Program-made: the position numbers and the translations under genes
From: Pleurodeles waltl
Taxonomy: Eukaryota; Chordata; Amphibia; Caudata; Salamandridae
DNA: 64,000 nt
Direction of reading: 5' to 3'
Assembly: GCF_031143425.1 (NCBI RefSeq)
Contig: NC_090439.1
Span: 349,302,027 to 349,366,026, forward strand
The notes under the pieces: generated by a model
The model's input: only the letters and a program-made list of their open reading frames with translations
The model's database searches: none
What the model was told of the DNA's origin: nothing
Shown: positions 9,348-19,389 of the stretch, one piece after another
How positions within the stretch are numbered: the first letter of the stretch is position 1
How the letters are laid out: each line of letters begins with the position of its first letter

Positions 9348-12107
9348 CTAACCTTTCCCAAGAGAGTCTTCATTTTCTAAGTGGAAGAACCTGGAAAGGC
9401 CATCTGCATTGGCATGGGCAGTCCCAGGTCTGTGTTCCACTATAAAGTCCATTCCCTGTAGGGAGATGGACCACCTCAACAGTTTAGGATTTTCACCTTT
9501 CATTTGCATCAGCCATTTGAGAGGTCTGTGGTCAGTTTGAACTAGGAAGTGAGTCCCAAAGAGGTATGGTCTCAGCTTCTTCAGGGACCAAACCACAGCA
9601 AAGGCCTCCCTCTCAATGGCACTCCAACGCTGCTCCCTGGGGAGTAACCTCCTGCTAATGAAAGCAACAGGCTGGTCAAGGCCATCATCATTTGTTTGGG
9701 ACAAAACTGCCCCTATCCCATGTTCAGAGGCATCTGTCTGCACAATGAACTGCTTAGAATAATCTGGAGCTTTTAGAACTGGTGCTGAGCACATTGCCTG
9801 TTTCAGGGTGTCAAAGGCCTGTTGGCATTCCACAGTCCAGTTCACGTTCTTGGGCATTTTCTTGGAGGTGAGTTCAGTGAGGGCTGTCACAATGGATCCA
9901 TATCCCTTCACAAACCTCCTGTAATACCCAGTCAAGCCAAGGAATGCCCTGACTTGAGTCTGGGTTTTTGGAGCTACCCAGTCCAGAATAGTCTGGATCT
10001 TGGGTTGGAGTGGTTGAACTTGGCCTCCACCTACAAGGTGGCCCAAGTAAACCACAGTTCCCTGCCCTATCTGGCATTTGGATGCCTTGATAGAGAGGCC
10101 TGCAGATTGCAGAGCCTTCAAAACCTTCTTCAGGTGGACCAGGTGATCCTGCCAGGTGGAGCTAAAGACAGCAATATCATCAAGATAAGCTGTGCTAAAG
10201 GACTCCAAGCCAGCAAGGACTTGATTCACCAACCTTTGGAAGGTGGCAGGGGCATTCTTTAAACCAAAGGGCATAACAGTGAACTGATAATGCCCATCAG
10301 GTGTGGAGAATGCTGTTTTCTCTTTTGCTCCAGGTGCCATTCTTATTTGCCAGTACCCTGCTGTCAAGTCAAAGGTACTTAAGAATTTGGCAGCACCTAA
10401 TTTGTCTATGAGCTCATCAGCTCTTGGAATTGGATGAGCATCTGTCTTGGTGACAGAATTGAGCCCTCTGTAGTCCACACAAAACCTCATCTCTTTCTTT
10501 CCATCTTTGGTGTGAGGTTTGGGGACTAAGACCACTGGGCTAGCCCAGGGGCTGTCAGAGCGCTCAATTACTCCCAATTCCAGCATCTTGTGGACTTCCA
10601 CCTTGATGCTTTCCTTAACATGGTCAGATTGTCTAAAGATTTTGTTCTTGACAGGCATGCTGTCTCCTGCGTCCACATCATGGGTACACAGGTGTGTCTG
10701 ACCAGGGGTTAAGGAGAAGAGTTCAGGAAACTGTTGTAGGACTCTCCTACAATCAGCTTGCTGTTGGCCAGAGAGGGTGTCTGAGTAGATCACTCCATCT
10801 ACTGTGCCATCTTTTGGGTCTGATGACAGAAGATCAGGGAGAGGTTCACTCTCTGCCTCCTGATCCTCATCTGTTACCATCAACAGATTCACATCAGCCC
10901 TGTCATGGAAGAGCTTAAGGCGGTTCACATGGATCACCCTCTTGGGGCTCCTGCTTGTGCCCAGGTCCACCAAGTAGGTGACCTGACTCTTCCTTTCTAG
11001 TACTGGGTAAGGGCCACTCCATTTGTCCTGGAGTGCCCTGGGAGCCACAGGCTCCAGAACCCAGACTTTCTGCCCTGGTTGGAACTCAACCAGTGCAGCC
11101 TTTTGGTCATACCAAAACTTCTGGAGTTGTTGGCTGGCCTCAAGGTTTTTGGTTGCCTTTTCCATGTACTCTGCCATTCTAGAGCGAAGGCCAAGTACAT
11201 AGTCCACTATGTCCTGTTTAGGCTCATGGAGAGGTCTCTCCCAGCCTTCTTTAACAAGGGCAAGTGGTCCCCTTACAGGATGACCAAACAGAAGTTCAAA
11301 GGGTGAGAATCCTACTCCCTTCTGTGGCACCTCTCTGTAAGCGAAAAGCAGACATGGCAAGAGGACATCCCATCTCCTTTTGAGTTTTTCTGGGAGCCCC
11401 ATGATCATGCCTTTTAATGTCTTGTTGAATCTCTCAACCAAGCCATTAGTTTGTGGATGGTATGGTGTAGTGAATTTATAAGTCACTCCACACTCATTCC
11501 ACATGTGCTTTAGGTATGCTGACATGAAGTTGGTACCTCTGTCAGACACCACCTCCTTAGGGAAACCCACTCTGGTAAAGATACCAATGAGGGCCTTGGC
11601 TACTGCAGGGGCAGTAGTCGACCTAAGGGGAATAGCTTCAGGATACCTGGTAGCATGATCCACTACTACCAGGATATACATATTTCCTGAGGCTGTGGGG
11701 GGTTCTAGTGGACCAACTATGTCCACACCCACTCTTTCAAAGGGAACCCCCACCACTGGAAGTGGAATGAGGGGGGCCTTTGGATGCCCACCTGTCTTAC
11801 CACTGGCTTGACAGGTGGGGCAGGAGAGGCAAAACTCCTTAACCATGTTGGACATATTGGGCCAGTAGAAGTGGTTGACTAACCTCTCCCACGTCTTGGT
11901 TTGTCCCAAATGTCCAGCAAGGGGAATGTCATGGGCCAATGTTAGGATGAACTTCCTGAACAGCTGAGGCACTACCACTCTCCTAGTGGCACCAGGTTTG
12001 GGGTCTCTGGCCTCAGTGTACAGGAGTCCATCTTCCCAATAGACACTATTGGGTTCCATTTTTCTTGCCTTTGGACTCTTCAGCAGCTTGCTGCCTAAGG
12101 CCTTCAA
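9348..12107 (-). CDS. pol: element 1 pol: integrase, reverse transcriptase, RNase H
   Basis: The open frame is 919 codons long with no internal stop. Domains in order are: an HHCC zinc-binding region (H59, H66, C96, C99); the integrase core with D129, D189 and E225 in D-35-E spacing; a GPY/F-type segment around residue 364; reverse transcriptase with VDYRGLN and YLDD at 641-644; and RNase H with D792, E834, D859 and D902. Integrase lies before reverse transcriptase, as in Gmr1-like Ty3/gypsy elements. Neither chromodomain nor envelope is seen. The frame overlaps the end of gag by 62 nt and is shifted by one base. The methionine at 12107 is simply the first in the frame, so the true entry (shift, re-start or one-base lesion) is open. 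All catalytic residues I looked for are present. Confidence 0.93.
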   Translation of the reverse strand: MKALGSKLLKSPKARKMEPNSVYWEDGLLYTEARDPKPGATRRVVVPQLFRKFILTLAHDIPLAGHLGQTKTWERLVNHFYWPNMSNMVKEFCLSCPTCQASGKTGGHPKAPLIPLPVVGVPFERVGVDIVGPLEPPTASGNMYILVVVDHATRYPEAIPLRSTTAPAVAKALIGIFTRVGFPKEVVSDRGTNFMSAYLKHMWNECGVTYKFTTPYHPQTNGLVERFNKTLKGMIMGLPEKLKRRWDVLLPCLLFAYREVPQKGVGFSPFELLFGHPVRGPLALVKEGWERPLHEPKQDIVDYVLGLRSRMAEYMEKATKNLEASQQLQKFWYDQKAALVEFQPGQKVWVLEPVAPRALQDKWSGPYPVLERKSQVTYLVDLGTSRSPKRVIHVNRLKLFHDRADVNLLMVTDEDQEAESEPLPDLLSSDPKDGTVDGVIYSDTLSGQQQADCRRVLQQFPELFSLTPGQTHLCTHDVDAGDSMPVKNKIFRQSDHVKESIKVEVHKMLELGVIERSDSPWASPVVLVPKPHTKDGKKEMRFCVDYRGLNSVTKTDAHPIPRADELIDKLGAAKFLSTFDLTAGYWQIRMAPGAKEKTAFSTPDGHYQFTVMPFGLKNAPATFQRLVNQVLAGLESFSTAYLDDIAVFSSTWQDHLVHLKKVLKALQSAGLSIKASKCQIGQGTVVYLGHLVGGGQVQPLQPKIQTILDWVAPKTQTQVRAFLGLTGYYRRFVKGYGSIVTALTELTSKKMPKNVNWTVECQQAFDTLKQAMCSAPVLKAPDYSKQFIVQTDASEHGIGAVLSQTNDDGLDQPVAFISRRLLPREQRWSAIEREAFAVVWSLKKLRPYLFGTHFLVQTDHRPLKWLMQMKGENPKLLRWSISLQGMDFIVEHRPGTAHANADGLSRFFHLENEDSLGKG

Positions 12108-14127
12108 GAGAGGGACAGGTTTCTTGTCCCTTACACAGCTCCTCCCTTGAGGGTCCCCCTGGGCCTAAGAGCTCAACCTGATAAGGCTCAAGCTCCAAAG
12201 GCTCAGTTCCCTCAGAGGGCAGAACTTCTTCCTGAGAAGAGGGGTTCCCTTTCTTTTGCTGTGTTGCAGTTGGTTTCCCAACTGACTTTCCTGTTCTCTT
12301 GGTAGGCTGGGCCATTCTTCCAGACTCCAGCTCTACTTGTTCACCCTGTGCCTTGCACTGTGCTCTTGTTTTCACACACACCAGTTCAGGGATACCCAGC
12401 ATTGCTGCATGGGTTTTTAGTTCTACCTCAGCCCATGCTGAGGACTCCAGGTCATTTCCAAGCAGACAGTCCACTGGGATATTTGAGGAGACCACCACCT
12501 GTTTCAGGCCATTGACCCCTCCCCATTCTAAAGTAACCATTGCCATGGGATGTACTTTTCTCTGATTGTCAGCGTTGGTGACTGTGTAAGTTTTTCCAGT
12601 CAGGTATTGGCCAGGGGAAACCAGTTTCTCTGTCACCATGGTGACACTGGCACCTGTATCCCTCAGGCCCTCTATTCTAGTCCCATTAATTAAGAGTTGC
12701 TGTCTGTATTTTTGCATGTTAGGCGGCCAGACAGCTAGTGTGGCTAAATCCACCCCACCCTCAGAAACTAGAGTAGCTTCAGTGTGGACCCTGATTTGCT
12801 CTGGGCACACTGTTGATCCCACTTGGAGACTAGCCATACCAGTGTTACCTGGATGGGAGTTTGGAGTGGAACCTTTCTTGGGACAGGCCTTGTCTCCAGT
12901 TTGGTGTCCATGCTGTTTACAGCTATGACACCAGGCCTTTTTGGGATCAAAGTTTTTACCCTTGTACCCATTGTTCTGTGAAGAGGCTCTGGGCCCACCC
13001 TCCTGTGCAGGTTTTTGGGGGCCTGTAGAAGACTCTTTACTATTTTTAGTTTTGGTTGTCTCATCACCCTTCCCCTGGGGAGTCTTTGTGACCCCTTTCT
13101 TTTGGTCACCCCCTGTTGAAGTCTTGGACACCCTTGTCTTGACCCATTGGTCCGCCTTCTTTCCCAATTCTTGGGGAGAAATTGGTCCTAGGTCTACCAG
13201 ATGCTGATGCAGTTTATCATTGAAACAATTACTCAATAGGTGTTCTTTCACAAATAAATTGTACAGCCCATCATAATTACTTACACCACTGCCTTGAATC
13301 CAACCATCTAGTGTTTTCACTGAGTAGTCAACAAAGTCAACCCAGGTCTGGCTCGAGGATTTTTGAGCCCCCCTGAACCTAATCCTGTACTCCTCAGTGG
13401 AGAATCCAAAGCCCTCAATCAGGGTACCCTTCATGAGGTCATAAGATTCTGCATCTTTTCCAGAGAGTGTGAGGAGTCTATCCCTACACTTTCCAGTGAA
13501 CATTTCCCAAAGGAGAGCACCCCAGTGAGATCTGTTCACTTTTCTGGTTACACAAGCCCTCTCAAAAGCTGTGAACCATTTGGTGATGTCATCACCATCT
13601 TCATATTTTGTCACAATCCCTTTGGGGATTTTTAACATGTCAGGAGAATCTCTGACCCTATTTATATTGCTGCCACCATTGATGGGTCCTAGGCCCATCT
13701 CTTGTCTTTCCCTTTCTATGGCTAGGAGCTGTCTCTCTAAAGCCAATCTTTTGGCCATCCTGGCTAACAGGAGGTCATCTTCACTGAGAGCATCCTCAGT
13801 GATTTCAGAAATGTGGGACCCTCCTGTGAGGGACTCACTATTTCTGACTAACACAGTTGGAGACAGGACTTGAGGGGTCCTGTTCTCCCTATTTAGGACT
13901 GGAGGAGGGACATTGGCCTCCAAGTCACTAATTTCTTCCTCTGTGAGGTCATCATCAGAGGGGTTGGCTTTTTCAAACTCTGCCAACAGCTCCTGGAGCT
14001 GAATTTTGGTAGGTCTGGAGCCAATGGTTATTTTTTTGATATTACAGAGAGACCTTAGCTCCCTCATCTTAAGATGGAGGTAAGGTATGGTGTCGAGTTC
14101 CACCACCTGCATCTCTGTATCAGACAT
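12046..14127 (-). CDS. gag: element 1 Gag-protease polyprotein
   Basis: The open frame is 693 codons and starts at the first ATG (MSDTEM) downstream of the primer-binding site. Residues 1-150 are acidic and coiled-coil-like (LARMAKRLALERQ). Residues about 165-332 form the capsid, whose C-terminal part (FRGAQK, WVDFVDY, EHLLSN, ELGKKADQW) resembles the SCAN domain. A zinc knuckle of form CX2CX4HX6C spans C400-C415. A retroviral-type aspartic protease follows, with DTGA at 490-493 and CLLGND at 554-559. So Gag and protease share one frame, and pol begins with integrase. The frame stops with TAG at 12046, inside the overlap with pol. Capsid and nucleocapsid would package the element RNA in cytoplasmic particles. 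Confidence 0.92.
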   Translation of the reverse strand: MSDTEMQVVELDTIPYLHLKMRELRSLCNIKKITIGSRPTKIQLQELLAEFEKANPSDDDLTEEEISDLEANVPPPVLNRENRTPQVLSPTVLVRNSESLTGGSHISEITEDALSEDDLLLARMAKRLALERQLLAIERERQEMGLGPINGGSNINRVRDSPDMLKIPKGIVTKYEDGDDITKWFTAFERACVTRKVNRSHWGALLWEMFTGKCRDRLLTLSGKDAESYDLMKGTLIEGFGFSTEEYRIRFRGAQKSSSQTWVDFVDYSVKTLDGWIQGSGVSNYDGLYNLFVKEHLLSNCFNDKLHQHLVDLGPISPQELGKKADQWVKTRVSKTSTGGDQKKGVTKTPQGKGDETTKTKNSKESSTGPQKPAQEGGPRASSQNNGYKGKNFDPKKAWCHSCKQHGHQTGDKACPKKGSTPNSHPGNTGMASLQVGSTVCPEQIRVHTEATLVSEGGVDLATLAVWPPNMQKYRQQLLINGTRIEGLRDTGASVTMVTEKLVSPGQYLTGKTYTVTNADNQRKVHPMAMVTLEWGGVNGLKQVVVSSNIPVDCLLGNDLESSAWAEVELKTHAAMLGIPELVCVKTRAQCKAQGEQVELESGRMAQPTKRTGKSVGKPTATQQKKGNPSSQEEVLPSEGTEPLELEPYQVELLGPGGPSREELCKGQETCPSLEGLRQQAAEESKGKKNGTQ

Positions 14128-14378
14128 TATTCTGCTAAGAGTTGGAATACTTTTTTAAGAATCTAAAACTGTTTCTAGAATCTAATTCAAACTTTTAATA
14201 AACTTTTTAAACTCTAAAAAGACAATGCTAAACAGGGACTTAACACACAAGGCCCTAGCAGGACTTTTAAGGATTTAGAAAAATTTCAAATTGCAAAAAT
14301 GAATTTCTAATGACAATTTTGGAATTTGTCGTGTGATCAGGTATTGGCTGAGTAGTCCAGCAAATGCAAAGTCTTGTA

Positions 14379-14397
14379 CCCCACCGCTGATCCACCA
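14379..14397 (-). promoter_or_regulatory. candidate tRNA primer-binding site of element 1
   Basis: On the minus strand, one base after the 5' LTR end (CCTACA), the sequence reads TGGTGGATCAGCGGTGGGG. It starts TGG as a primer-binding site should. From memory it resembles the complement of the 3' end of a leucine tRNA (CCCACCGCTGCCACCA), with two extra bases. The same site is kept in elements 2 and 3. Which tRNA is used is an inference. Confidence 0.6.
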
Positions 14398-14398
14398 A

Positions 14399-17082
14399 TG
14401 TAGGAAGTTGGCTCTGTATGTGCTATTTCAAAGTAAGGAATAGCATGCACAGAGTCCAAGGGTTCCCCTTAGAGGTAAGATAGTGGCAAAAAGAGATAAT
14501 ACTAATGCTCTATTTTGTGGTAGTGTGGTCGAGCAATAGGCTTATCCAAGGAGTAGTGTTAAGCATTTGTTGTACATACACATAGACAATAAATGAGGTA
14601 CACACACTCAGAGACAAATCCAGCCAATAGGTTTTGTATAGAAAAATATCTTTTCTTAGTTTATTTTAAGAACCACAGGTTCAAATTCTACATGTAATAT
14701 CTCATTCGAAAGGTATTGCAGGTAAGTACTTTAGGAACTTCAAATCATCAAAATTGCATGTATACTTTTCAGGTTATTCACAAATAGCTGTTTTAAAAGT
14801 GGACACAGTGCAATTTTCACAGTTCCTAGGGGAGGTAAGTATTTGTTAGGTTAACCAGGTAAGTCAGACACTTACAGGGCTTAGTTCTTGGTCCAAGGTA
14901 GCCCACCGTTGGGGGTTCAGAGCAACCCCAAAGTCACCACACCAGCAGCTCAGGGCCGGTCAGGTGCAGAGTTCAAAGTGGTGCCCAAAACGCATAGGCT
15001 AGAATGGAGAGAAGGGGGGTGTCCCGGTTCCGGTCTGCTTGCAGGTAAGTACCCGCGTCTTCGGAGGGCAGGCCAGGGGGGTTTTGTAGGGCACCGGGGG
15101 GGACACAAGTCCACACAGAAATTTCACCCTCAGCGGCGCGGGGGCGGCCGGGTGCAGTGTAGAAACAAGCGTCGGGTTCGCAATGTTAGTCTATGAGAGA
15201 TCTCGGGATCTCTTCAGCGCTGCAGGCAGGCAAGGGGGGGATTCCTCGGGGAAACCTCCACTTGGGCAAGGGAGAGGGACTCCTGGGGGTCACTTCTCCA
15301 GTGAAAGTCCGGTCCTTCAGGTCCTGGGGGCTGCGGGTGCAGGGTCTCTCCCAGGCGTCGGGACTTTAGGTTCAAAGAGTCGCGGTCAGGGGAAGCCTCG
15401 GGATTCCCTCTGCAGGCGGCGCTGTGGGGGATCAGGGGGGACAGGTTTTGGTACTCACTGTATCAGAGTAGTCCTGGGGTCCCTCCTGAGGTGTTGGATC
15501 GCCACCAGCCGAGTCGGGGTCGCCGGGTGCAGTGTTGCAAGTCTCACGCTTCTTGCGGGGAGCTTGCAGGGTTCTTTAAAGTTGCTGGAAACAAAGTTGC
15601 AGCTTTTCTTGGAGCAGGTCCGCTGTCCTCGGGAGTTTCTTGTCTTTTCGAAGCAGGGGCAGTCCTCAGAGGATGTCGAGGTCGCTGGTCCCTTTGGAAG
15701 GCGTCGCTGGAGCAGGATCTTTGGAAGGCAGGAGACAGGCCGGTGAGTTTCTGGAGCCAAGGCAGTTGTCGTCTTCTGGTCTTCCGCTGCAGGGGTTTTC
15801 AGCTGGGCAGTCCTTCTTCTTGTAGTTGCAGGAATCTAATTTTCTAGGGTTCAGGGTAGCCCTTAAATACTAAATTTAAGGGCGTGTTTAGGTCTGGGGG
15901 GTTAGTAGCCAATGGCTACTAGCCCTGAGGGTGGGTACACCCTCTTTGTGCCTCCTCCCAAGGGGAGGGGGTCACAATCCTAACCCTATTGGGGGAATCC
16001 TCCATCTGCAAGATGGAGGATTTCTAAAAGTCAGAGTCACCTCAGCTCAGGACACCTTAGGGGCTGTCCTGACTGGCCAGTGACTCCTCCTTGTTTTTCT
16101 CATTATTTTCTCCGGCCTTGCCGCCAAAAGTGGGGCCTGGCCGGAGGGGGCGGGCAACTCCACTAGCTGGAGTGTCCTGCTGGGTTGGCACAAAGGAGGT
16201 GAGCCTTTGAGGCTCACCGCCAGGTGTGACAATTCCTGCCTGGGGGAGGTGTTAGCATCTCCACCCAGTGCAGGCTTTGTTACTGGCCTCAGAGTGACAA
16301 AGGCACTCTCCCCATGGGGCCAGCAACATGTCTCGGTTTGTGGCAGGCTGCTAAAACTAGTCAGCCTACACAGATAGTCGGTTAAGTTTCAGGGGGCACC
16401 TCTAAGGTGCCCTCTGGGGTGTATTTTACAATAAAATGTACACTGGCATCAGTGTGCATTTATTGTGCTGAGAAGTTTGATACCAAACTTCCCAGTTTTC
16501 AGTGTAGCCATTATGGTGCTGTGGAGTTCGTGTTTGACAAACTCCCAGACCATATACTCTTATGGCTACCCTGCACTTACAATGTCTAAGGTTTTGTTTA
16601 GACACTGTAGGGGTACCATGCTCATGCACTGGTACCCTCACCTATGGTATAGTGCACCCTGCCTTAGGGCTGTAAGGCCTGCTAGAGGGGTGTCTTACCT
16701 ATACTGCATAGGCAGTGAGAGGCTGGCATGGCACCCTGAGGGGAGTGCCATGTCGACTTACTCGTTTTGTCCTCACTAGCACACACAAGCTGGCAAGCAG
16801 GGTGTCTGTGCTGAGTGAGAGGTCTCCAGGGTGGCATAAGACATGCTGCAGCCCTTAGAGACCTTCCTTGGCATCAGGGCCCTTGGTACTAGAAGTACCA
16901 GTTACAAGGGACTTATCTGAATGCCAGGGTCTGCCAATTGTGGATACAAAAGTACAGGTTAGGGAAAGAACACTGGTGCTGGGGCCTGGTTAGCAGGCCT
17001 CAGCACACTTTCAATTGTAAACATAGCATCAGCAAAGGCAAAAAGTCAGGGGGCAACCATGCCAAGGAGGCATTTCCTTACA
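14399..17082 (-). repeat. element 1 5' LTR
   Basis: The 2684-bp LTR precedes gag in element orientation. On the plus strand it reads TGTAGGAAGTTGG at the left and CATTTCCTTACA at the right. It matches the 3' LTR at equal length with four differences found by eye. The promoter and transcription start are expected inside, but I could not place them. Confidence 0.95.
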
Positions 17083-17953
17083 AGCGTCAAAAAGTTTAGC
17101 GCCGGCTAACGCCATTCTGAAGCGCCATGCGGGCGCCGTATTTATTGAATGGCGTTAGCCGGCGCTAGCAGACCGGCGCTGCCTGGTGTGCGTGGAAAAA
17201 AACCACGTACACCAGGCAGCGCCGGCGTTGGGGAAAATGGCGTTAGGGCGTCTTAAAATGGTGCAAGTCAGGTTGACGCTAAAAAATCGCCTCCACCCGA
17301 TTTGCGCCATTTTTAACGACGCCCAGACGCCATTTACATGACTCCTGTCTTAGTAAAGACAGGAGTCATGCCCCCTTGCCCAATGGCCATGCCCAGGGGA
17401 CTTATGTCCCCTGGGCATGGTCATTGGGCATTGAGGCATGTAGGGGGGCACAAATCAGGCCCCCCTATGCCAAAAAAAAAATATAAAAAAAATAAAAAAT
17501 TATACTTACCTGAATGTCCCTGGGAGGGGTCCCTCCATCCTTGGGTGTCCTCCTGGGATGGGCAAGGGTGGCAGGGGGGGTCCCTGGGGGCATGGGAGGG
17601 CAGCTGTGGGCTCATTTTGAGCCCACAGGTCCCTTAACGCCTGCCCTGACCCAGGCGTTAAAAAGAGGCGCAAATGCGGTTTTTTTTGCCCCGCCCACTC
17701 CCGGGCGTGATTTTTGCCCGGGAGTATAAATACGACGCATTTGCGTCGCAGTCATTTTTTTAGACGGGAACGCCTACCTTACATCTCATTAACGCAAGGT
17801 AGGCGTTCACGCAAAAAAATGACGCTCTTTCCTCATACTTTGGCGCTAGACGCGTCTAACGCCAAAGTATAAATATGGCGTTAGTTTTGCGCCGAATTTG
17901 CGTCAAAAAAACGACGCAAATTTGGCGCAAATGGAGTATAAATATGCCCCCAA
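17083..17953. mobile_element. right part of hairpin-chain foldback element
   Basis: About 870 bp built almost wholly from successive inverted repeats. Examples are GCTGCCTGGTGT / ACACCAGGCAGC near 17188-17222, ATGACTCCTGTCTT / AAGACAGGAGTCAT near 17338-17369, TGTGGGCTC / GAGCCCACA near 17604-17627, CGCCTACCTT / AAGGTAGGCG near 17770-17809, and ACTTTGGCG / CGCCAAAGT near 17838-17869. It ends AGTATAAATATGCCCC, the inverted partner of the left end at 6587. It has no open frame of note. With 6587-6634 the original element was about 0.9 kb. It is probably a non-autonomous foldback-type DNA transposon, but no transposase or family is identified. Confidence 0.7.
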
Positions 17954-19384
17954 GAATCCTCAAATGTTATAGATATGGTGAAGGAATATGAGAGGAGGAA
18001 AGGGGCTTCTCGAGCCCACAGTCCCTGCTCTTAGAGTCTTCTAACGTTTTTGATATTTCAGTTGAGAAGCCTAAAACTGCTGATTTGATATTGATTTGAT
18101 CTTGATTCTCTGAGATCTGCACTTGTTTTGCTGGCTTTAGTTCCCATTCTCCATTTATGATTATAGGTTTTTAGCCACTGTCAAGTGCCATACAAGGCCT
18201 TGAACACAAGCTGTAGGCCCAAGCTGAAGGCAATGGCTTATAAAAAGGGAAAATACATTAAATAATGGGTATAGCACGAGGCAGAAGGGCTATTAGGCTA
18301 TTAGAACATTCCACAAATTGAGTGTAAGAAGTTCAATAATAAATAGGGAGAAACAAAACGACAGGCATTAGAACATTGGTGCAGAAGACCTATACCAAAA
18401 ACTATTGCCCCATAGTCACTCCATTGTCTTCAATGACATTACATTCAATTATGTCACAATGTTCTAATACTTACATTCAATATTTCAATGATATATTTCA
18501 ATAATTACATTAAATTATTTTACATTGTTTTAATACTTTTTAGCATTAGTAGCAATTCCTTTAAACATATAGAGATGACCGCTGGGCTGGGGTTATCTCT
18601 AAATTTGGTGTATGGAGTACTGTTGAGATGACGGATGCAGAGTTCGATTGGCCTATATATGGAAGTAGGGGCCATAGGGGCTGGTCTGACAGATCAGTGT
18701 ATGGGGACTAGTTTTTTTGCTGTGTTTCCTTCGATTTCCCTGATATCACTATAAAACATTACCTGCAGCAAACACAAATGCATGCAGTCTCACATACCTT
18801 GCAGAATACCCATGCAGCGTGTCTTTGCCAGCTCGAAATTGGCCTGATTTGCAAATACGGACCACTTTTTCCGGTATCTGGTTCGCTAAAAAGGGTCAAT
18901 TTTGTTTTGGTGCCCAGGGCTATTTTTTGTCCCCTTCAAGCCTTGGATGGAGGTAAAGTCCTCTGCCATCCTGATGAACACTAATGTATCTGTCAAATCC
19001 TAAATCAGTCCCATTGTCACAAACTCTGCATAAAAGCAAGTAGTTTTAAAGAGGTGCTAAATAAATGCATTCATTTACTCTTTCACTTAATCATTCACTT
19101 TGTAAAATCTTTCTGGCAAGAAGCCATTCCCCAAATGCAGTCTAAGGCACTCCACAAAAGAATGGGGACCACTTCTTTCGGAAAAGGGCCTGTGCATGAA
19201 CCAGGTTTGCAGATGTATCAATACTTTTTAAAGTCTTGGAATGTTACATAGGGTAAACAGATCTTAAATAACACTGTGGTGTGGCTATCTGTATGTGCAC
19301 ATTTTTCATGCCCAAAATACAAATCAGATGAGAAAAAGTGGATAGTGTTAGACTAAGGTTCCAAGAGGAATGAAAGGACAATAG
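17954..19384. other. intron sequence between elements 1 and 3
   Basis: About 1.4 kb, AT-rich with short direct repeats of 'ttacattcaat' type around 18430-18520. No exon, RNA gene or known repeat is recognised. It is one of the few non-mobile parts of this intron. Confidence 0.5.
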
Positions 19385-19389
19385 GTGAA

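Larger units (their letters stand above)
6635..17082 (-). mobile_element. element 1: full-length Gmr1-like Ty3/gypsy retrotransposon
   Basis: This is a complete 10,448-bp LTR retrotransposon reading on the minus strand. Both LTRs are 2684 bp and bounded by TG and CA. They flank a 5-kb internal region with a primer-binding site, gag, pol and a polypurine tract. The host duplication is AGCGT (6630-6634 and 17083-17087). I found four differences between the two LTRs (near 7311, 7660, 8171 and 9149), so the insertion is recent. Integrase lies before reverse transcriptase in pol, the order of Gmr1-like elements. No envelope frame is present. It lies in sense orientation within the LAMA1 intron and is nested in a foldback element. 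Confidence 0.95.

Noticed and set aside
9348..14127. Endogenous retrovirus with envelope
   Set aside because: No third frame between pol and the 3' LTR; pol order and Gag type indicate a Gmr1-like LTR retrotransposon.
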